64,000 bases of DNA from NCBI GenBank assembly GCA_020746105.1, contig CM036619.1, forward strand, positions 57,771,135-57,835,134, given 5' to 3'. Shown one piece after another: positions 34,701-48,359 of this stretch. The translations under genes were made by a program, and so were the position numbers. The notes under the pieces are model-generated. The model had not been told where the DNA came from and searched no databases. It saw only the letters and a program-made list of their open reading frames with translations. Origin of the DNA: Trogon surrucura. Its lineage: Eukaryota > Chordata > Aves > Trogoniformes > Trogonidae. How positions within the stretch are numbered: the first letter of the stretch is position 1; every line of letters starts with the position of its first letter.

Positions 34701-37700
34701 TTGTGAACTTCTGTTTCAGATTATTAGGAAAGCCCTAACAGAGGAAAAACAAGTGTCCACAAAGACATCTGCAGCAGATCTTGTGACAGAAACAGATCAT
34801 TTTGTGGAAAATTTGATTATTTCTGTTCTGAAAGAGAAGTTTCCCTCCCACAGGTGAGTGCTTGTAGAATGAGACTGTCAATGGCCTTTCTTCCCTTCAG
34901 AGCTGTATATCTGATTGGCATTTAAAGGGAATTTTAAAAGTCTCTATATCTCTTGCATATTAATCTATTGCTGTTGGATGCTTTTGTAGTTTCCTTTTTT
35001 TTAAAAAAAAACACCACTGCTTCCCTATGCTTAGTACTTTTTATTTTCTAATAGTTATGTTTCTTAATATATGTATTTAATAGTAATGTTTACCCTGTAG
35101 GGACATCATGTATGAAGGTTTCATATGGATCTCTATGATTGTCAGAATACTCATTTGTTCTCTGTTGTGTAAAAATTATGCTAAGAATATTGACTAAAAT
35201 ATAGCTGAAATTAGTGATAGCAAAGGTGCCGTCCTGCAGACGTTAGCTTTCTTTTGCCATCATTCATAAACATTTCCTGGATCAGGACAAGTATCATATT
35301 TAATTACATGTACTGTGTGTTGTATAGAATCCTAAAATCGGTGAGAAGCAGGGTTGTTTATTATCATTTGATACGTATCCATATGAACTATGGGGTGTGA
35401 ACCCAAGGTTTTAAAAATAGATTAGGTTGTCGACTCCTCTTGAATTATTGTGGTCAATTTGAAAATAACAACTCCTAGCACATGCACCAATCAGAGAGAG
35501 GTTTTGTATTAGCTGACAAGGTTTGGTTTGATGCAGAGACTGCAATCAATTTCCACATTTGACTTCAGCCCACACAGATAAAATTCACCTTCCTGCAGAA
35601 CCTGTGTATCCCTTAAATACTGTGTGACTTCTTTCTGTGTGCACCACTGATGGAGATGAGCCTTGCACTCTAGTGCGGCGCAGAAATCAACAGAGATGAA
35701 AATCTGTCGGGCTCAACTACTAATCCGATTGTCGACCACGCGTCTGGAGAAAAAAAAAACAAACACCACAATAAGAAGGAGCAGAAAGAACATTATATAC
35801 TAAATATGGCTTTCTAAGTACGTGTTGTATGTGATCACATTTTGAAACAGGACTGTACAGCATACCATGTGGCTCTTGGCTGCGATCCTCAAGAGACTGC
35901 CAGGCAATACAAGCCTATTATTTGAATAATATTCCATCTACTATTACTGGCTGTGCTCTTTCCTCATCTCCACTCTTATGTTTTGTTGGGGTTTTTTTTT
36001 TGTCTTGAACAGTCTGGCAGAGAACATAAAACATGCACACATTTCACATGAAATGAGAATCATCAGAAGCACTCAGGTTACTCAGAATGGGAACAAAAGT
36101 TTTAAGGTCAACATAGACCTAGGAACTGAAAAATCCCTGACTTTATTAACTCTCTACAGTTAACTTTATAAGAAAGTGAAGGAATTGCCATTGCTTCAAG
36201 ACACTTATTTTTTGCTGATAACTGGTTGTTGGTTTTGGTTGGAGTTTGTTCACACAGTGAATGCACTTAGATTGAACAACAGATTAAAACTAGATTTAAT
36301 TAGACTAGATTAAAACATTTGCAATGAGGAGTCCACAGTAGCAATCCAGGTTTAATTTAAACTGCAATGAAAACACTAAAAGATCAGTTTAGCTGTTTTG
36401 AGTCTTTCCCCTAATATGGCTGTTGAAAGCATCACTGACAATTCTGTTATTTCTTTATCTGTTAAATCATCTTGATTCTTATGTTCTATGAATCAAAAAT
36501 GTACCTCAGAAGTTAGAAAAATTGAAAGGGAACTCATTAGAACCTGTGCCCTTTGCCCTGTGGCAGCAATGAGCCTTGGAATATTGGAAATGTACTCAGA
36601 GGTAAAGAGAAATACTAAGAAAACCTGTTAAAAAGGTAATTCTGTCCAGTGTTTCTTCTTCTCTCTGCTTGGCTAGGTGGTATGTATCATCCTTATGTGT
36701 GCTTCACCCAGGTTTGCCCACTCTTTGGTACTCTGAGATGCTGCAAGTGAGTCTTTGCAAGAGCATACTTCTTCTGATAGATCTTTGAGTTGTGAGCAGG
36801 CACAGCCCAAATTATCGGGAGCTGGTGGTTGAAAGGGGCTGTTGTTCCATTTGCTTGTGTTAGTGTCACAAACATTGTCATGTTTAGTGTTGTGATCTTA
36901 ATCCTCTAGACATTAAAAGCAGGACAGAGCCAGTGTGGAGGGTGACATCCAACTCTGGCTTCATGCCCTGGGACGCCCTTAAGGGTAGAAGTGGGGGATA
37001 ACCCTGGCTTGAACCTCCCGCACTCGACTGGGTATCACTCCTGCTGCAGTTTGTGCTATGGCCACAGTTTCCCTGCTGTTGCAGCAAAGAATTTCAGAGT
37101 GCACATTTGTATGAACAGATGTACACAAACGCTTGGTTAAAACTACTGGACTCATTTTCAGCGAGAGAAAACTTTAATCCAGATTGAGGAGAGATCAGCA
37201 GATCTGGCAGACTGGCATATTAAATCAACTAACTACTGGAGTAGCATGGCTACCCCTCCCGCTTCTCAAGCTCTCCTTAAAATTCGGTCTCCAGTACTTC
37301 AGGCTGAATGTTCTGCTTAGCTTGCACATTTATACAGGGCAGAAAGCCACAGGGCAGCACACCTGATATTGACCTTGAGGGACTCTGACACTTCCCAGTA
37401 TTGTATAACAGTAAGGGGCTTGTTTTAACCAATTAGCCTGAATTTCTTAAGTTATGCACATAATTTGCCCTACATCCGTTCTGGAAAAATTGTTCTTGGA
37501 TATCGAAACCTCGTCAATGGCACTGCTGTGCTCCGCCTTCTCCCACTGCACAGAAAAGGCGAGGGACAGACTTGGGCAAAACATCTTATAGAGAAATAGT
37601 CTTTAAAGAGTCTTTAATGAGGTTCCCATTTCACCTTTCTTTGACTGGCAAGACAACGGCTACAACACAGATTCTGGCTGGGGATGCTGATAGAGAGTTG

Positions 37701-40700
37701 AAGCGAAGGCCTAATTTATGGCAAAGATGGACAGTCTAAGATGGGATGTCAGGTGCTGCACCTGCAAGAAGGTGAGCTTCCTCTGCAGCCACCAGCACAG
37801 CCAAGCACTTGATTCAGTTCAGTTGCTAAAGACAAGATTTGCAAAAGCAAAAGTCAAGTGATACAGCACCAAGAAGACAAAATAATGGAATATTTAGAGG
37901 AAGGAGTCTGCAAAGTGTTGTGTTTGACTGAGAATTCCAAACATTCATTCAATCCTTCTCATTTCTCAATTGCACACTAACACTTAGTCCCTCATCTGTT
38001 CTCTTTAAAGGAGATAAAAATAGTAACCAATGCTCCCTACTTCCCTCAACACACCAACTGGGGGCCCAGAATGCCATCAAAATAGTCCCTCTCTATTAAG
38101 AGGACAGTAAAGTAGCATTTGGAAAATTCAAGAAATCTCCTTCTGGGCTGTCTGCAGAACATTTTAAGTTTATGGCTGCAAGTGCCATGTGGCATCATGT
38201 GGCACGCGTTGAGGGCACGAAAGAAAATAGCTGCTACTCTGGTCCTAGGAAAGCAACTGTTTCAACAGAAAACACTTTATTTTATTCATTTTTTTTCTTT
38301 GTATCTTCAAGAGAAATTTTTCATCGAATTTTAAATACCACTACCAGTTGTTTGGATGTGAAACCAGAAGTGAGATTCAGTACTAGCAGTCTTGATTCTA
38401 CACCTTCCGTACATACAGGACTTCACTCAAATCTGTGAGGGTAGCACCTGCACAGGACTTAGAGAAACAGACTCTGAGCAGTTTGTGGGAGAGCAAGGAT
38501 AATTAAGGTCAGCAGGAAATGCGCCAGAACTGGATGTTCGTTTCCCAGGGAAAAAAAGGAGGGAAAAAAGCATATCTGCTAAAAGAAACTGGGACAGAAC
38601 AACAGAACAGAAGATGAGCTCAGATTTCATCTTGTGCATCCAAACAAGAAATAAAAAAAATAATTTGTTGATTTTCTCTGGGTCATGGGAAAAAGAAAGT
38701 TCAGCTTTGTAAACCTTTTAATTTCCTGAGTCACAGTACTGTAAAAAATTCAAGTAGGAGTGAGATTGTGCATTTTCTAAGAGTGCATTATTTCCTGCTG
38801 ACTGAATTTGACTGCAAAAGAGAAGCAGCTACAGTTTGCAGTTTATATTGCTGCAAGAGACAGGCCTAACCCATAAAATTACATTCTGCATTAAAAAACC
38901 TTCTAAAGTCCCAGGGATGCCAGTTCAGATCCATTTCTGCATTCATTTTCATGGTTTTCTTAATAGTGTATTGGGAAAGTGAACATAAATGAAGTAAAAT
39001 AGTATGTTATAAATTTGAGAACTTGCCTTCAAAGTTTCTGTGAAAGTTCCCCATTCCCAAATGAAAAAAGCAATACATGTGCATATACATACATATACCC
39101 TTATACAAGAAAATATTTATACATGCGTATAAATTGTCTCTTCAAAAATAGAAAGATGGAGTTTGACTTTCCAAGTCACGTATCTAAGCCAGTTTTCAGA
39201 GACACCTGTTTTACTCCACACCAAATGCAGGTTTATTGCAGAAGAATCCACTGCTGCTGGTTCAAAATGTGTCCTCACCGACAGTCCAACTTGGATTATT
39301 GACCCTGTTGATGGAACGTGCAACTTTGTGCACAGGTAGGTGGACAACGAACTGAGACATACATAAAAAAGCAAAACGTAGCTTCTCGCAGATCCTCCCT
39401 TCCACTTCAAGGTGTTTCCCTGCGGTAGCTCTGTTCCTTTGACTCATAAGCAGGAGTCATCCCCTTATCTTTCTGTACCTGGTGCAGTGTGTCTGAGGGA
39501 GAGCGTGTTTGTGCTGGAGAGAGTTCCAAACTGTTATCTAAAGGTATGGTAAAGTTTGTGCTGGTTGCCTAATGAACCAAAGCTCTTGGCTCGCAGCTCG
39601 TTTATATGTAACCGCACGTTAACTTGCAGAGACTTGAGCTGAACTGGAGGAACAAGGCTGTGCTGTGATGACACTTGGCCCAATGCCGTGTGTGGTTGTT
39701 ACACATTCCTCTTCATAGTGGTGTTTTTCTCCCTTTCGAATACAAATGCTTCATTTTTCCTAGGAAGGACAACCAGTGTGTATATGTAGAGCAGGACCAA
39801 AAACTAAGTTGTACGTAGGTGAAGTTTCGAAACTGAAAGAATTGTTACTGCAAAAATGCAAAAGTTTAACTCATCATTTGAGTGCTAGGAGTTGTAAATT
39901 AATGACTGTTCGTAATACTTCTGCTTAAAATCTTAGAATATGGTCTGCCTTATAGTTGGTGATCTAGTAGAGTAATAGGAAAAAATATAGTAGTAATTTA
40001 GCATAGCTGGAGATACGATTTAAAACACCAACTTTTTTGGTGCAATTACGTAGAATTTCAGGGGAGGTAGACAGGCGTCCTGTGCTGGTGTTTCATGCAA
40101 TTAAGTGAAATTCTCTAGCAATATTTTCTGGGCCTTTACTTCACAACTCATTTTGGTTTTAAGAAGTTTATTTACTTCATTGTTTAAAAAGCAATAATTA
40201 TAGTTTAGTCAAAGGGCGCAAATTAAATGTTCATCACTGACAAAAGAGAGGGTAGAGGAACTAGTTTTTCCTCGTGTTGGTGTCAGCAGCAAGATATCTC
40301 TGCAACTTAATTGCTCAGATGCTTGAACTTGAACAAAATGTGCTCTTAAAAATTGTGACTTATTGTAACAACATTAATGATTTTGTACTGGATAATTCAA
40401 TTACATTAAAGCAAAAAGGTCACTAAAATATATAACACATTCAGTATAAAAATCCTGGTATCTTCATGTGTTTATTTCTTGCCTTCTCCAATATTAAACT
40501 GCGTTTTTAAAGGAACTGACCAAGTTAAAGGGGCCAACAAAGGAGAAATAGTACAATGCCAAGAGCATTCTGACATAAGTAAGATCACAGAGCTCCATGT
40601 GAGGTTCTGTTGCCTGAGGGAGTTGCATAAAGAGTAAGCTGAGAGATTTTTCATCAGTAATACTTTTCTTATTTTTCACAGATTTCCAACAGTGGCAGTG

Positions 40701-43700
40701 AGCATTGGATTTGCTGTTAACAAAGAGGTATGAAGTATGTTCTTTAAGATGGGTACCTGAGATCTGGTTAGAAGCTTAAAAACCCTGTGGGAACTTAAAA
40801 TAAAATAAGCTGCTACTCAGGTTCTTCTATGCTTTTAAAATGCATTTGATCATACTCTACTAGTCTAAAATTGTAGTCCTGCAAAACTTACTTATGCAAA
40901 CTGGCAATTACAAATTATTATAATCTTACAGGAATTATGGGGGGGTAAAAAAAGAGTACTGGTATGAACAAGGTTTTGTCTTACAAAACCATAATGAATT
41001 AAATATACTGCTGCATATTCATCATTTAAACACATCTTTCAGTGTTCTTACATTATGATTGCTTCTCTCCTGCTAGCAATGTCTGTGAAATCTAACTGTT
41101 GCTACAAAGCAATCCGTAACCACTTTCTATGAAAAGTGTAAAATTATGGATCTAACTCATTTAATCTGCCTTTGTGGTTTTCTTAGCGTAGTAAAATAAC
41201 TATATTTCCCACGTGAGAGCTTGATTACGGGGAGGGGAGACAAGTACCTTGCCTTCACTTGTGCCATTTTGAGTTTCCTAGCTATACTCATTCATGCTAC
41301 TACTGCCTTTTCTCCATATGTTGCTGATTTACAGTTTGATATATACAGAAGAAATAGCCACTCAAATTGCCAAGGAATGAGCCTCTTTCAGCCTAATTCC
41401 ATGATCTTAAATACACGTATAGCTGTAAGTGAAGCCAGCAAAAATTCTGTGCAATAACAACATAGTTTTCAGATGTGCTAGTGGCTCTCATTGATTTAAA
41501 CAGAATAATATTATGTACCTCTCTAGTTAGACTTTTTTAACAAGGAAACTGCAGGGAAACATTCCATGCTTTTCTGAAGTTTATTCATTCCAAAGGTCCG
41601 TTTGAATACTCCGTATTATTACCAGACAGCTTTCTCTAATATTTATGTTTTCTAGAACACCATTGTGATTTTGATGCTGCATATTTTGGGTTATGTAAAC
41701 TAAACAAAGCTGAAACAAAAATAAAGAATTATGTTACATCTCCCTCAGTAAACAAATGGGAAAAGCAGAAAAAAAGCAGTAAGCTGAAAAGGAGCCAAAG
41801 TACACACAGGGGAACTGGCCTGAACGCAAACCTGGAACAGTACTGAAGAAATTCCTGCAGATGTCTTCAGGGACAGTCTATTAATAGTGTGTACCTCAAA
41901 AACCCCACTTGCTTTAGATGGGACCTCAGGGTAGGGAGAGAGGACAGTTAATTTCCTTTGAATTGTCTCTGATGGACACCAATGATTACTTCCATTGAAT
42001 GGAGGAGGACAGCAGGACAAGATTTGAGTCCAGACCATCTGAGATGTTTTCTTGACCTTGTTACCAACTTTGTCTGTGAACTTGGGCAACTCAGTTTTTT
42101 GGTATCTGCCCACCTCTAAATAAAATACTGCTAACAGTACTTATCTAGGGTTGATTTTAGGAGCTGGTCATTGAAGTTTGTAAAGTGCTTTAAAATCTTC
42201 TGGAGAAACCTATTAAAGTAATGGAAATATTAAATACCTTGGTTTTAAACCAAGGGTCAAATTCTGTCCCTCTTTTCACTGGTAAATAGATAACTCCCAC
42301 AAAAATTCCAGTGTTTCTCATTCTCAGTCCTTCAGTGAGGGTCACAGCGTTTGATATTTCTCTTCAAACTCCTTCTCTTGGTGTCACATGATTCCATGAG
42401 ATTCTCACTTTTATGTGTAAACAAAAGGATTTTGCAGAGAAACGTTTGAACAAGTGACTGGAGTGTGCTGCTTTGGTTGGAAGGGCAGGCAAATTAAACG
42501 CATTGGGAAAAGTGAAGTGCATATAAAAGCATACACTGTTAATAAAGAGTGTGCCATGGCCTCTGAGTTCAGATGCCTGACCGATCACATCTATGTATTT
42601 GGGGCTGCAAATGTTCGGGGTCTAGCCGAAGTCGATGTGACTTTTTCTAGGTGTCAGTGCTCACCAGTGAAAGTAAAGCATTCAGAATCTGGCCTTGAGA
42701 GGACTTGCATACTTTCAAAAGTAAAAACATATAATTGAATTTGAAATCAACGTAGCATTTAGTCCATTCTAATGTGAACACAAACAAGCTGCAAGTAAGA
42801 GTTTAGAAGATCACGAACAGATTGCATTAACTTATCTTTATAAACTGAATTTTATATGACCTGTATCTCAGTATCACAGTAATAGTACAATTATTCCGGT
42901 TTATTAGCATCAATATAATCTCTGATTACATGTACAAATTAAAATATTGCTGATCTTTCTGCCATTAGTAGTTGTTTATATTTATGATGAGTAATTTGAG
43001 TTGCATTCATTTCTTTCCTTTTCAAAATCTTAAAGCTTGAATTTGGTGTAATTTACCACTGCACTGAAGAACGGTTATACACTGGTAGAAGAGGTCAAGG
43101 GGCATTTTGTAATGACAAAAGGCTTCAGGTATCAAAAGAGACAGGTTGGTCTAGATTTTGTTAGAACTCTAAAAGGAATATGTTAATTTTGTTTCAGAGT
43201 TGTTGCAAATCATCATTAGGATAATGAACATCATTATCCTGATGGAAAGTATTTCACCTGCATGATAATTTTGTTGTTATGTGTTTGGGTTTCTTTCTGA
43301 AAAATCACAACTTTCCTCATTTTCTTTTTAAAATATACATCTGAATATGAACTCTTTAAATAATCATAAATTATTTTGCTTCATAACTGTTGTTTAAAAT
43401 AAGGAAGAATTAGTAGATTCACCAGTTTCATTCCAACTGTACACTGACATAGCTTTTAATGAGCGAGATGTAATGGGAATGGTGAATGAAATTCAGAGTA
43501 CTATGGTGGCTGTTATTCACTTATTTTCAAATGAACTTGTATGTCTTAAAGTATATTATGTCTGTAGGCATACCTGCTAACATTCAACTAAAGGATGCAT
43601 GCTTCATTAAGGTTTTTTTAATAGCTTACTTTTGTGTGTGAAGTATGTACCAACATACAAGTAGCTAGCAACACTCAGTCAACACTGTAATGGAATTCTT

Positions 43701-46700
43701 ATATTGGTAAGCCAAGTCACAGACCTGTCTGTTTACCTAATGATAACAGGTAACAATAATCAAACGTATGTGGAGACGTTTTCTTTTAATCAATCAAAAT
43801 GCAGAGGAGAACATAACACTCCGTTGTAGACAAAAGCAGGCATGTGCCAAAAATGTACATAATTGTATACAGCAGATGGTAACAATTTCACCCCAAAAAG
43901 AGATTTGATGAACTTGAAATACAGTAAATCCAAGCAATTTAACATACGGATTTGTTGCAGTGCCCCAAGCAGACCCTGCATCAAAATTTCCCTGAAATTT
44001 GGGAAGTTTGGCTATTTACCTAAATTAAAAGGTATAAAGTCAATGACCTCTAAGATTTTAATCCTTGATTATACATCACATTTTTGTCAGTGCTCAAGTA
44101 TCTCATATTCCACAACAGTCCATGCTGGTAGAGACTATTAGGAAAAACTAGGGGTGCTCTCAGTTGGGCTGGCTGAGCCACTCTTGAAATGGTGTTGCTC
44201 ACTTTTGCAGTCAGAGAGTTCTGGTTTCCAGCTGAGCAAGGAACAATTTTGGCACAGGCCACTTTTGTCCCTCTTTCTCTGGACATTCAGTCCACATGAC
44301 TGTCTAGAACACAGCAAGGGAAATGGACCTTCTGCCCTTCCAAATGCTTTAAAATTTCCCTTTGTTTTGAGACGCATTATTTGGTGGTGGGGAATTTGAC
44401 CAGTGAACATGAATCTTCTTTAGTCTCACTTCTACTGATGTTTTAAATTTATGAAATCACAGTTGCTCTTTTCCTGCAAGGACTGTGGCTTCAGTGAAAC
44501 AAACCAACCCTGGAGCAGAGAGTGTGTTTCCCTGTACCTACCACTGGAACTCAAGCAGCCTTCGCCAGTGCATGATGTGCTGGAGATCTAGGCTATTGTG
44601 TTACTTCATGCCTTTTGTTTTCAGGAAATGTGACTGCTGTATGATGTTGATCTATGCTATACATTCACTGTTGAGATTTGTCAGTTCCAAATCTTATAGA
44701 GGTCTGGTGTGGGAGTCCAAGTAGGGATCCATCTTCCCTTGGATCTTGAGTGATACTGTCTTCTCTTGCTTAGATTAAGGTCAGGCCTTACATGTGCTAG
44801 TACTGTAAGTGTTTTGGATTTTTTTTTTAATCTTCTGTGGTCAACAGTATTGGTCTTTTCCTCAGAAATCTATCCATATCACTGCTAAACCTCTTCAGAG
44901 TGAGGACTGGTCAGTAAATTTTCTCTTGTACCTTGAATTCCTGAAAATCCATTGAGTCTTGTGGTCAGCCAGTTCCTTTTCCTAAGCAGAGACTTCCTTC
45001 TTCCTTGCCTTAGTCTCTTCACCCAATTTCTACTTGTAGCCTTGATGAAAACTGAAGAGATCCGTTTATGCGTTAGAAATACATGTACTAACTCAAAAGA
45101 ACAACTGTCCTAGTCATGACCTAGCTATGACTGGTGTGGGGTGAATGCTTGGTGTATTTCAGCAATGAGTCGTGCATTAAATGTTCTGTAATTATAAATT
45201 TGGTCTGTTACGCAAAAAGATCTAAGGCAGATGGCTTTCACCACCCAGAGTTTTCAGTGGTGCCTACACAACAAATAGCCTTCAGTATACCTGGATTGGT
45301 GTTTCTATATTTTAATGAAATAATTTGAAAAGCAGTTGTTAAATCTATGTTCCTACAGTTAAGCTTTGTGATACTTTGTAACTTCTGTTCTAATTACGCA
45401 CCTGTTACTCACCAACCATTTGCCGCATTGCTTGAATCCATAACGTTCCTCTGCAATACTAAATTCATTGGTAGCTCATTTAATTAAATGATGCCTCACC
45501 CAGCCTAATTTGCTTTCGAAAACCTACTTGCTTTTGAAAACCTACTTGCTACTTCTGCCAAGAAATTTCAACTTACGCAATTAGCTGTAATGACCAGGTA
45601 GACGTTCCACATCTGAATGAATGCCTAGCCTGTAACCCAGGGTACAAGGTGACACCTGACACTTGGGCACAATCTACTTAGTAAGTAATCAACTGCTAAA
45701 CCTTCGAGTTTTGTCCTATCTTTAATGCCTCTGAGTTCAGCTGGTGCAACAGAAGCAGGGACACTTGGCATTTGATCAACCATCTCCACCCGCATTGGCA
45801 TGCACTTGTTATGTACTAGCAATGTTCAGATCTCGCGTGAGGACTGCTTCAACACCGTGCAAGTCACTGTGAGTCTCTCCTTTGACTGTACTCAAGGCTG
45901 GTATTCTCATCTGCTGTAGGCCAGAATTGCCCTTGCTGAACACAATGAGATATAGCACTCATATGTTATTTTTAATTAAGATATTGCTTTAGTTTGGTAT
46001 TAGAAAGGGGTTTTTTTCAGTCATAAGGTGTCTTCAGTCTTTGAAATGTCAGAATGAAAGGGAGCTGTTACTGGGTGGCTGGTGATTTAGGTAGAAACTT
46101 CTCTTTCCTCTCACTATATTCCCAAATGTTTATCATTTATTAACAAATTACATGAAAGTTCCCTATTCAAGAACCACCCTGTTTTCAAATATGATTAGAT
46201 TAACCTCATTAACAGTTACTAGGTCACTGGGTTATTTTTAGTTGACTGCTAATGTTAGTGAATTTGCCAAAAGCTGACAGATCAATGAAATAAAACAATG
46301 TATGGAAAGAGAAGGAATGTAAAAATGTATTATTGGTTTTAATCTTCATATTCTTTTTTTTTAAAGGTGTGTTTAGATCAGACCATTTGATATAAGAAAT
46401 CTAGTCTTGTTTGAATTTTTATGCAAAGTTGCCACTTATCGTGTGAAAGAGTTTGGAGTAAAAAAAGATACATGAACATTGTTTTTCTGTGAAATGTTCA
46501 TTAGTGTTTAATTTAAAAACAAATTTCCAGAATCTACCTGGAAGCTGTTGAATTAATGGAAACAACTACCTGCATTGCAGATATCTCGAAGGCCTTGATT
46601 TTAACAGAAATTGGTCCAAAACGTGACCCTGCAACTCTGAAATTGTTCCTTGGTAACATTGAGAGATTGCTCAAGGCCCAAGCACATGGGTAAGATATTT

Positions 46701-47746
46701 CACAATGTACATCTCACATTTGTGACCAAAATTCATTAAAAACAAACAAAAAGAAAAAAACACCCCAAAACAAGCACATTGCATGTTTTGCAATCTTGAA
46801 ACATAGGTTGAAATCACCGGCACTTTCTGTTTCATGTTGCCATGTCCCCTTCTCTCGGGGTTTAGGATCCGTGTCATTGGGAGCTCGACCCTGGCTCTGT
46901 GCCACTTGGCATCCGGCGCTGCGGACGCCTACTACCAGTTTGGGTTGCACTGCTGGGACTTGGCAGCGGCGACTGTCATTATTAGAGAGGCAGGTGGCAC
47001 TGTGATAGACACTTCAGGTGAGTAAAATACCCTTGTTTTCCTTGATATTTTGGGGACGGAGTAGCTATTTAAAGGCAGCTTGTGTTACCTCAGTACAGAC
47101 GTTCTGTAGCTCTGTCTCGTTTCTAACAAGATTCTGCAAATGTCTGTACTCGCCACTAGACTCTGGCTGGTTATTTGTAACACACTGATGTAATTCCAGC
47201 CTGGGGTTTCCTTACATCAAAGGTCTTCTGAGGCAAACCATATTTCCATGACTTTGAGTAATTCCTTTCAAGCATCAGTTTTACAGTAAAGAACTAGACC
47301 AGAAGATTGCTCAGACTCCAAACAGATTTCAGCAGAGACAGCCTCTTCCTATTGCTAAAAGAAGGGAATTTTGCATTTATTGTTGGACACTGAGCAAATC
47401 TAGACATTCACTGCTTCTGTTGCACGCTTTAGCACTGTATCTAGAATTTTTGGAAATCAATTTTTGCTGAGGATTTCCAGATAGGAGTTGCTGAATTAGG
47501 TTGTCCTTCCTAACCCAAAAGGATACATATGAAGTTATTTCAGTGTTTCTGAACAGCACAGTTTACGTTTAAGAATACATTGGCTTTTTACATCACGTAA
47601 GGCAGTTCTCATTAACCATCTTGTCCTCAGGAGGACCTCTGGATCTTATGTCCTGCCGAGTGATTGCTGCGGGGACCAGAGAGATGGCTATGTTCATAGC
47701 TCAGGAAATACAAACTATTCACTACAGACGGGATGATGAAAATTAA
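28370..47746 (+). CDS. IMPA2: IMPA2, inositol monophosphatase 2, complete coding region in eight exons
   Basis: Exons are 28370-28495, 34720-34853, 39231-39335, 40682-40727, 43036-43144, 46581-46689, 46866-47017 and 47631-47746. All junctions are GT/AG and in phase, and the product is 298 residues (human IMPA2 is 288). The family is Mg-dependent and lithium-sensitive. It hydrolyses inositol monophosphates to free inositol in the cytosol, feeding phosphatidylinositol synthesis. Visible motifs are DLVTETD (62-68), the metal ligand Glu in AEEST (90-94), DPVDGTCN (111-118), and [15 protein letters not shown] (240-254) with metal ligand D241. The N-terminus is a variable acidic, Ala- and Gly-rich stretch. 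Blocks such as [20 protein letters not shown] and [14 protein letters not shown] separate it from IMPA1. All catalytic residues are present, so it should be active. Confidence 0.97.
28834..28858. repeat. (TA)n microsatellite in IMPA2 intron 1
   Basis: About 12 TA units directly after GTG at the edge of the CpG island. Confidence 0.95.
34720..34853 (+). CDS. IMPA2: IMPA2 exon 2
   Basis: 134 bases encode residues 43-86 with [12 protein letters not shown], the start of the substrate and metal site. Acceptor TTTCAG, donor GTGAGT. Confidence 0.96.
39231..39335 (+). CDS. IMPA2: IMPA2 exon 3: DPVDGT metal motif
   Basis: 105 bases encode [10 protein letters not shown] and [14 protein letters not shown], the main metal-binding motif of the inositol monophosphatase superfamily. 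Acceptor ATGCAG, donor GTAGGT. Confidence 0.97.
40682..40727 (+). CDS. IMPA2: IMPA2 exon 4
   Basis: 46 bases encode [15 protein letters not shown]. It is the shortest exon. Acceptor CACAG, donor GTATGA. Confidence 0.95.
43036..43144 (+). CDS. IMPA2: IMPA2 exon 5
   Basis: 109 bases encode [20 protein letters not shown] to T173, including the [11 protein letters not shown] substrate-loop region. Acceptor is AAAG with a weak pyrimidine tract and donor is GTTGGT. Homology carries the call. Confidence 0.94.
45511..45550. repeat. Tandem duplication, 18-base period
   Basis: TGCTTTCGAAAACCTACT is followed at once by TGCTTTTGAAAACCTACT and a third partial unit, inside IMPA2 intron 5. Confidence 0.9.
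46581..46689 (+). CDS. IMPA2: IMPA2 exon 6
   Basis: 109 bases encode [20 protein letters not shown] to H209 plus two bases of G210. Acceptor TTGCAG, donor GTAAGA. Confidence 0.96.
46866..47017 (+). CDS. IMPA2: IMPA2 exon 7: WDLAAAT motif
   Basis: 152 bases encode residues 210-260 with [19 protein letters not shown] and WDLAAATVI, where D241 is the third metal ligand. Acceptor TTTAG, donor GTGAGT. Confidence 0.97.
47631..47746 (+). CDS. IMPA2: IMPA2 exon 8: C-terminus and stop
   Basis: 116 bases encode [20 protein letters not shown] through HYRRDDEN and TAA. Acceptor is CCTCAG. Confidence 0.96.
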
Positions 47747-48181
47747 ATACCTACAATGTGGAGTCTGCCCTCCTGAACTATGTAACTTTTACAAGATGCG
47801 TGGCTTAAAGGGTACATGATTTCAACAGGATGCTTTCTGTGGAGGTTTTCTGTGTCAAATATTTTTTATAAATTTATTACAATGTGGGAAGGCATAGGGA
47901 GATTTTTAAACCTCTAAGAGTCGTGTTTCCTTTTTAATATGTATCTCTTTCAGCAGTATCTTTTTTATAAGATAGAATATTTTACTTGTAGTAAGTTAGT
48001 CTCAAAAGTTGTAATTTCATATCTGTGGGGCTGATATTTAGTCTTTTGTAACATGCAGCTAAAAATGGAACTTTATTTTTACAGATGCAGATCTCAGGTA
48101 AATGAGCTTTAGGACTGTAGTAAGGACAAGTAGTTAAGACGTGTGCCTATATTACCCTTGTTCTATGACACTTAAAAATGC

Positions 48182-48187
48182 AATAAA
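48182..48187 (+). terminator. IMPA2: Candidate IMPA2 poly(A) signal
   Basis: AATAAA about 435 bases past the stop codon, just before the TA/TG microsatellite. Further hexamers near 49011 and 49105 could serve a longer 3' UTR. Confidence 0.55.
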
Positions 48188-48212
48188 AGTGACATTATTG
48201 TTTCCTAACTAC

Positions 48213-48350
48213 ATTATAGCTATATATCCATATATATGTATATGTACATATATGTATGTCTGTGTGTATGTGTGTATATATATACACCTACATGTATATG
48301 CATGTGTACACACACATACCCATGCGTGTGGGTATATATATATATATGGG
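48213..48350. repeat. Compound TA/TG/CA microsatellite after IMPA2
   Basis: Alternating purine-pyrimidine tracts of TATA, TGTA, TGTG and CACA units over about 140 bases, mixed with ATG-rich words. Open frames through it are artefacts. Confidence 0.9.
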
Positions 48351-48359
48351 TATCCTGGA

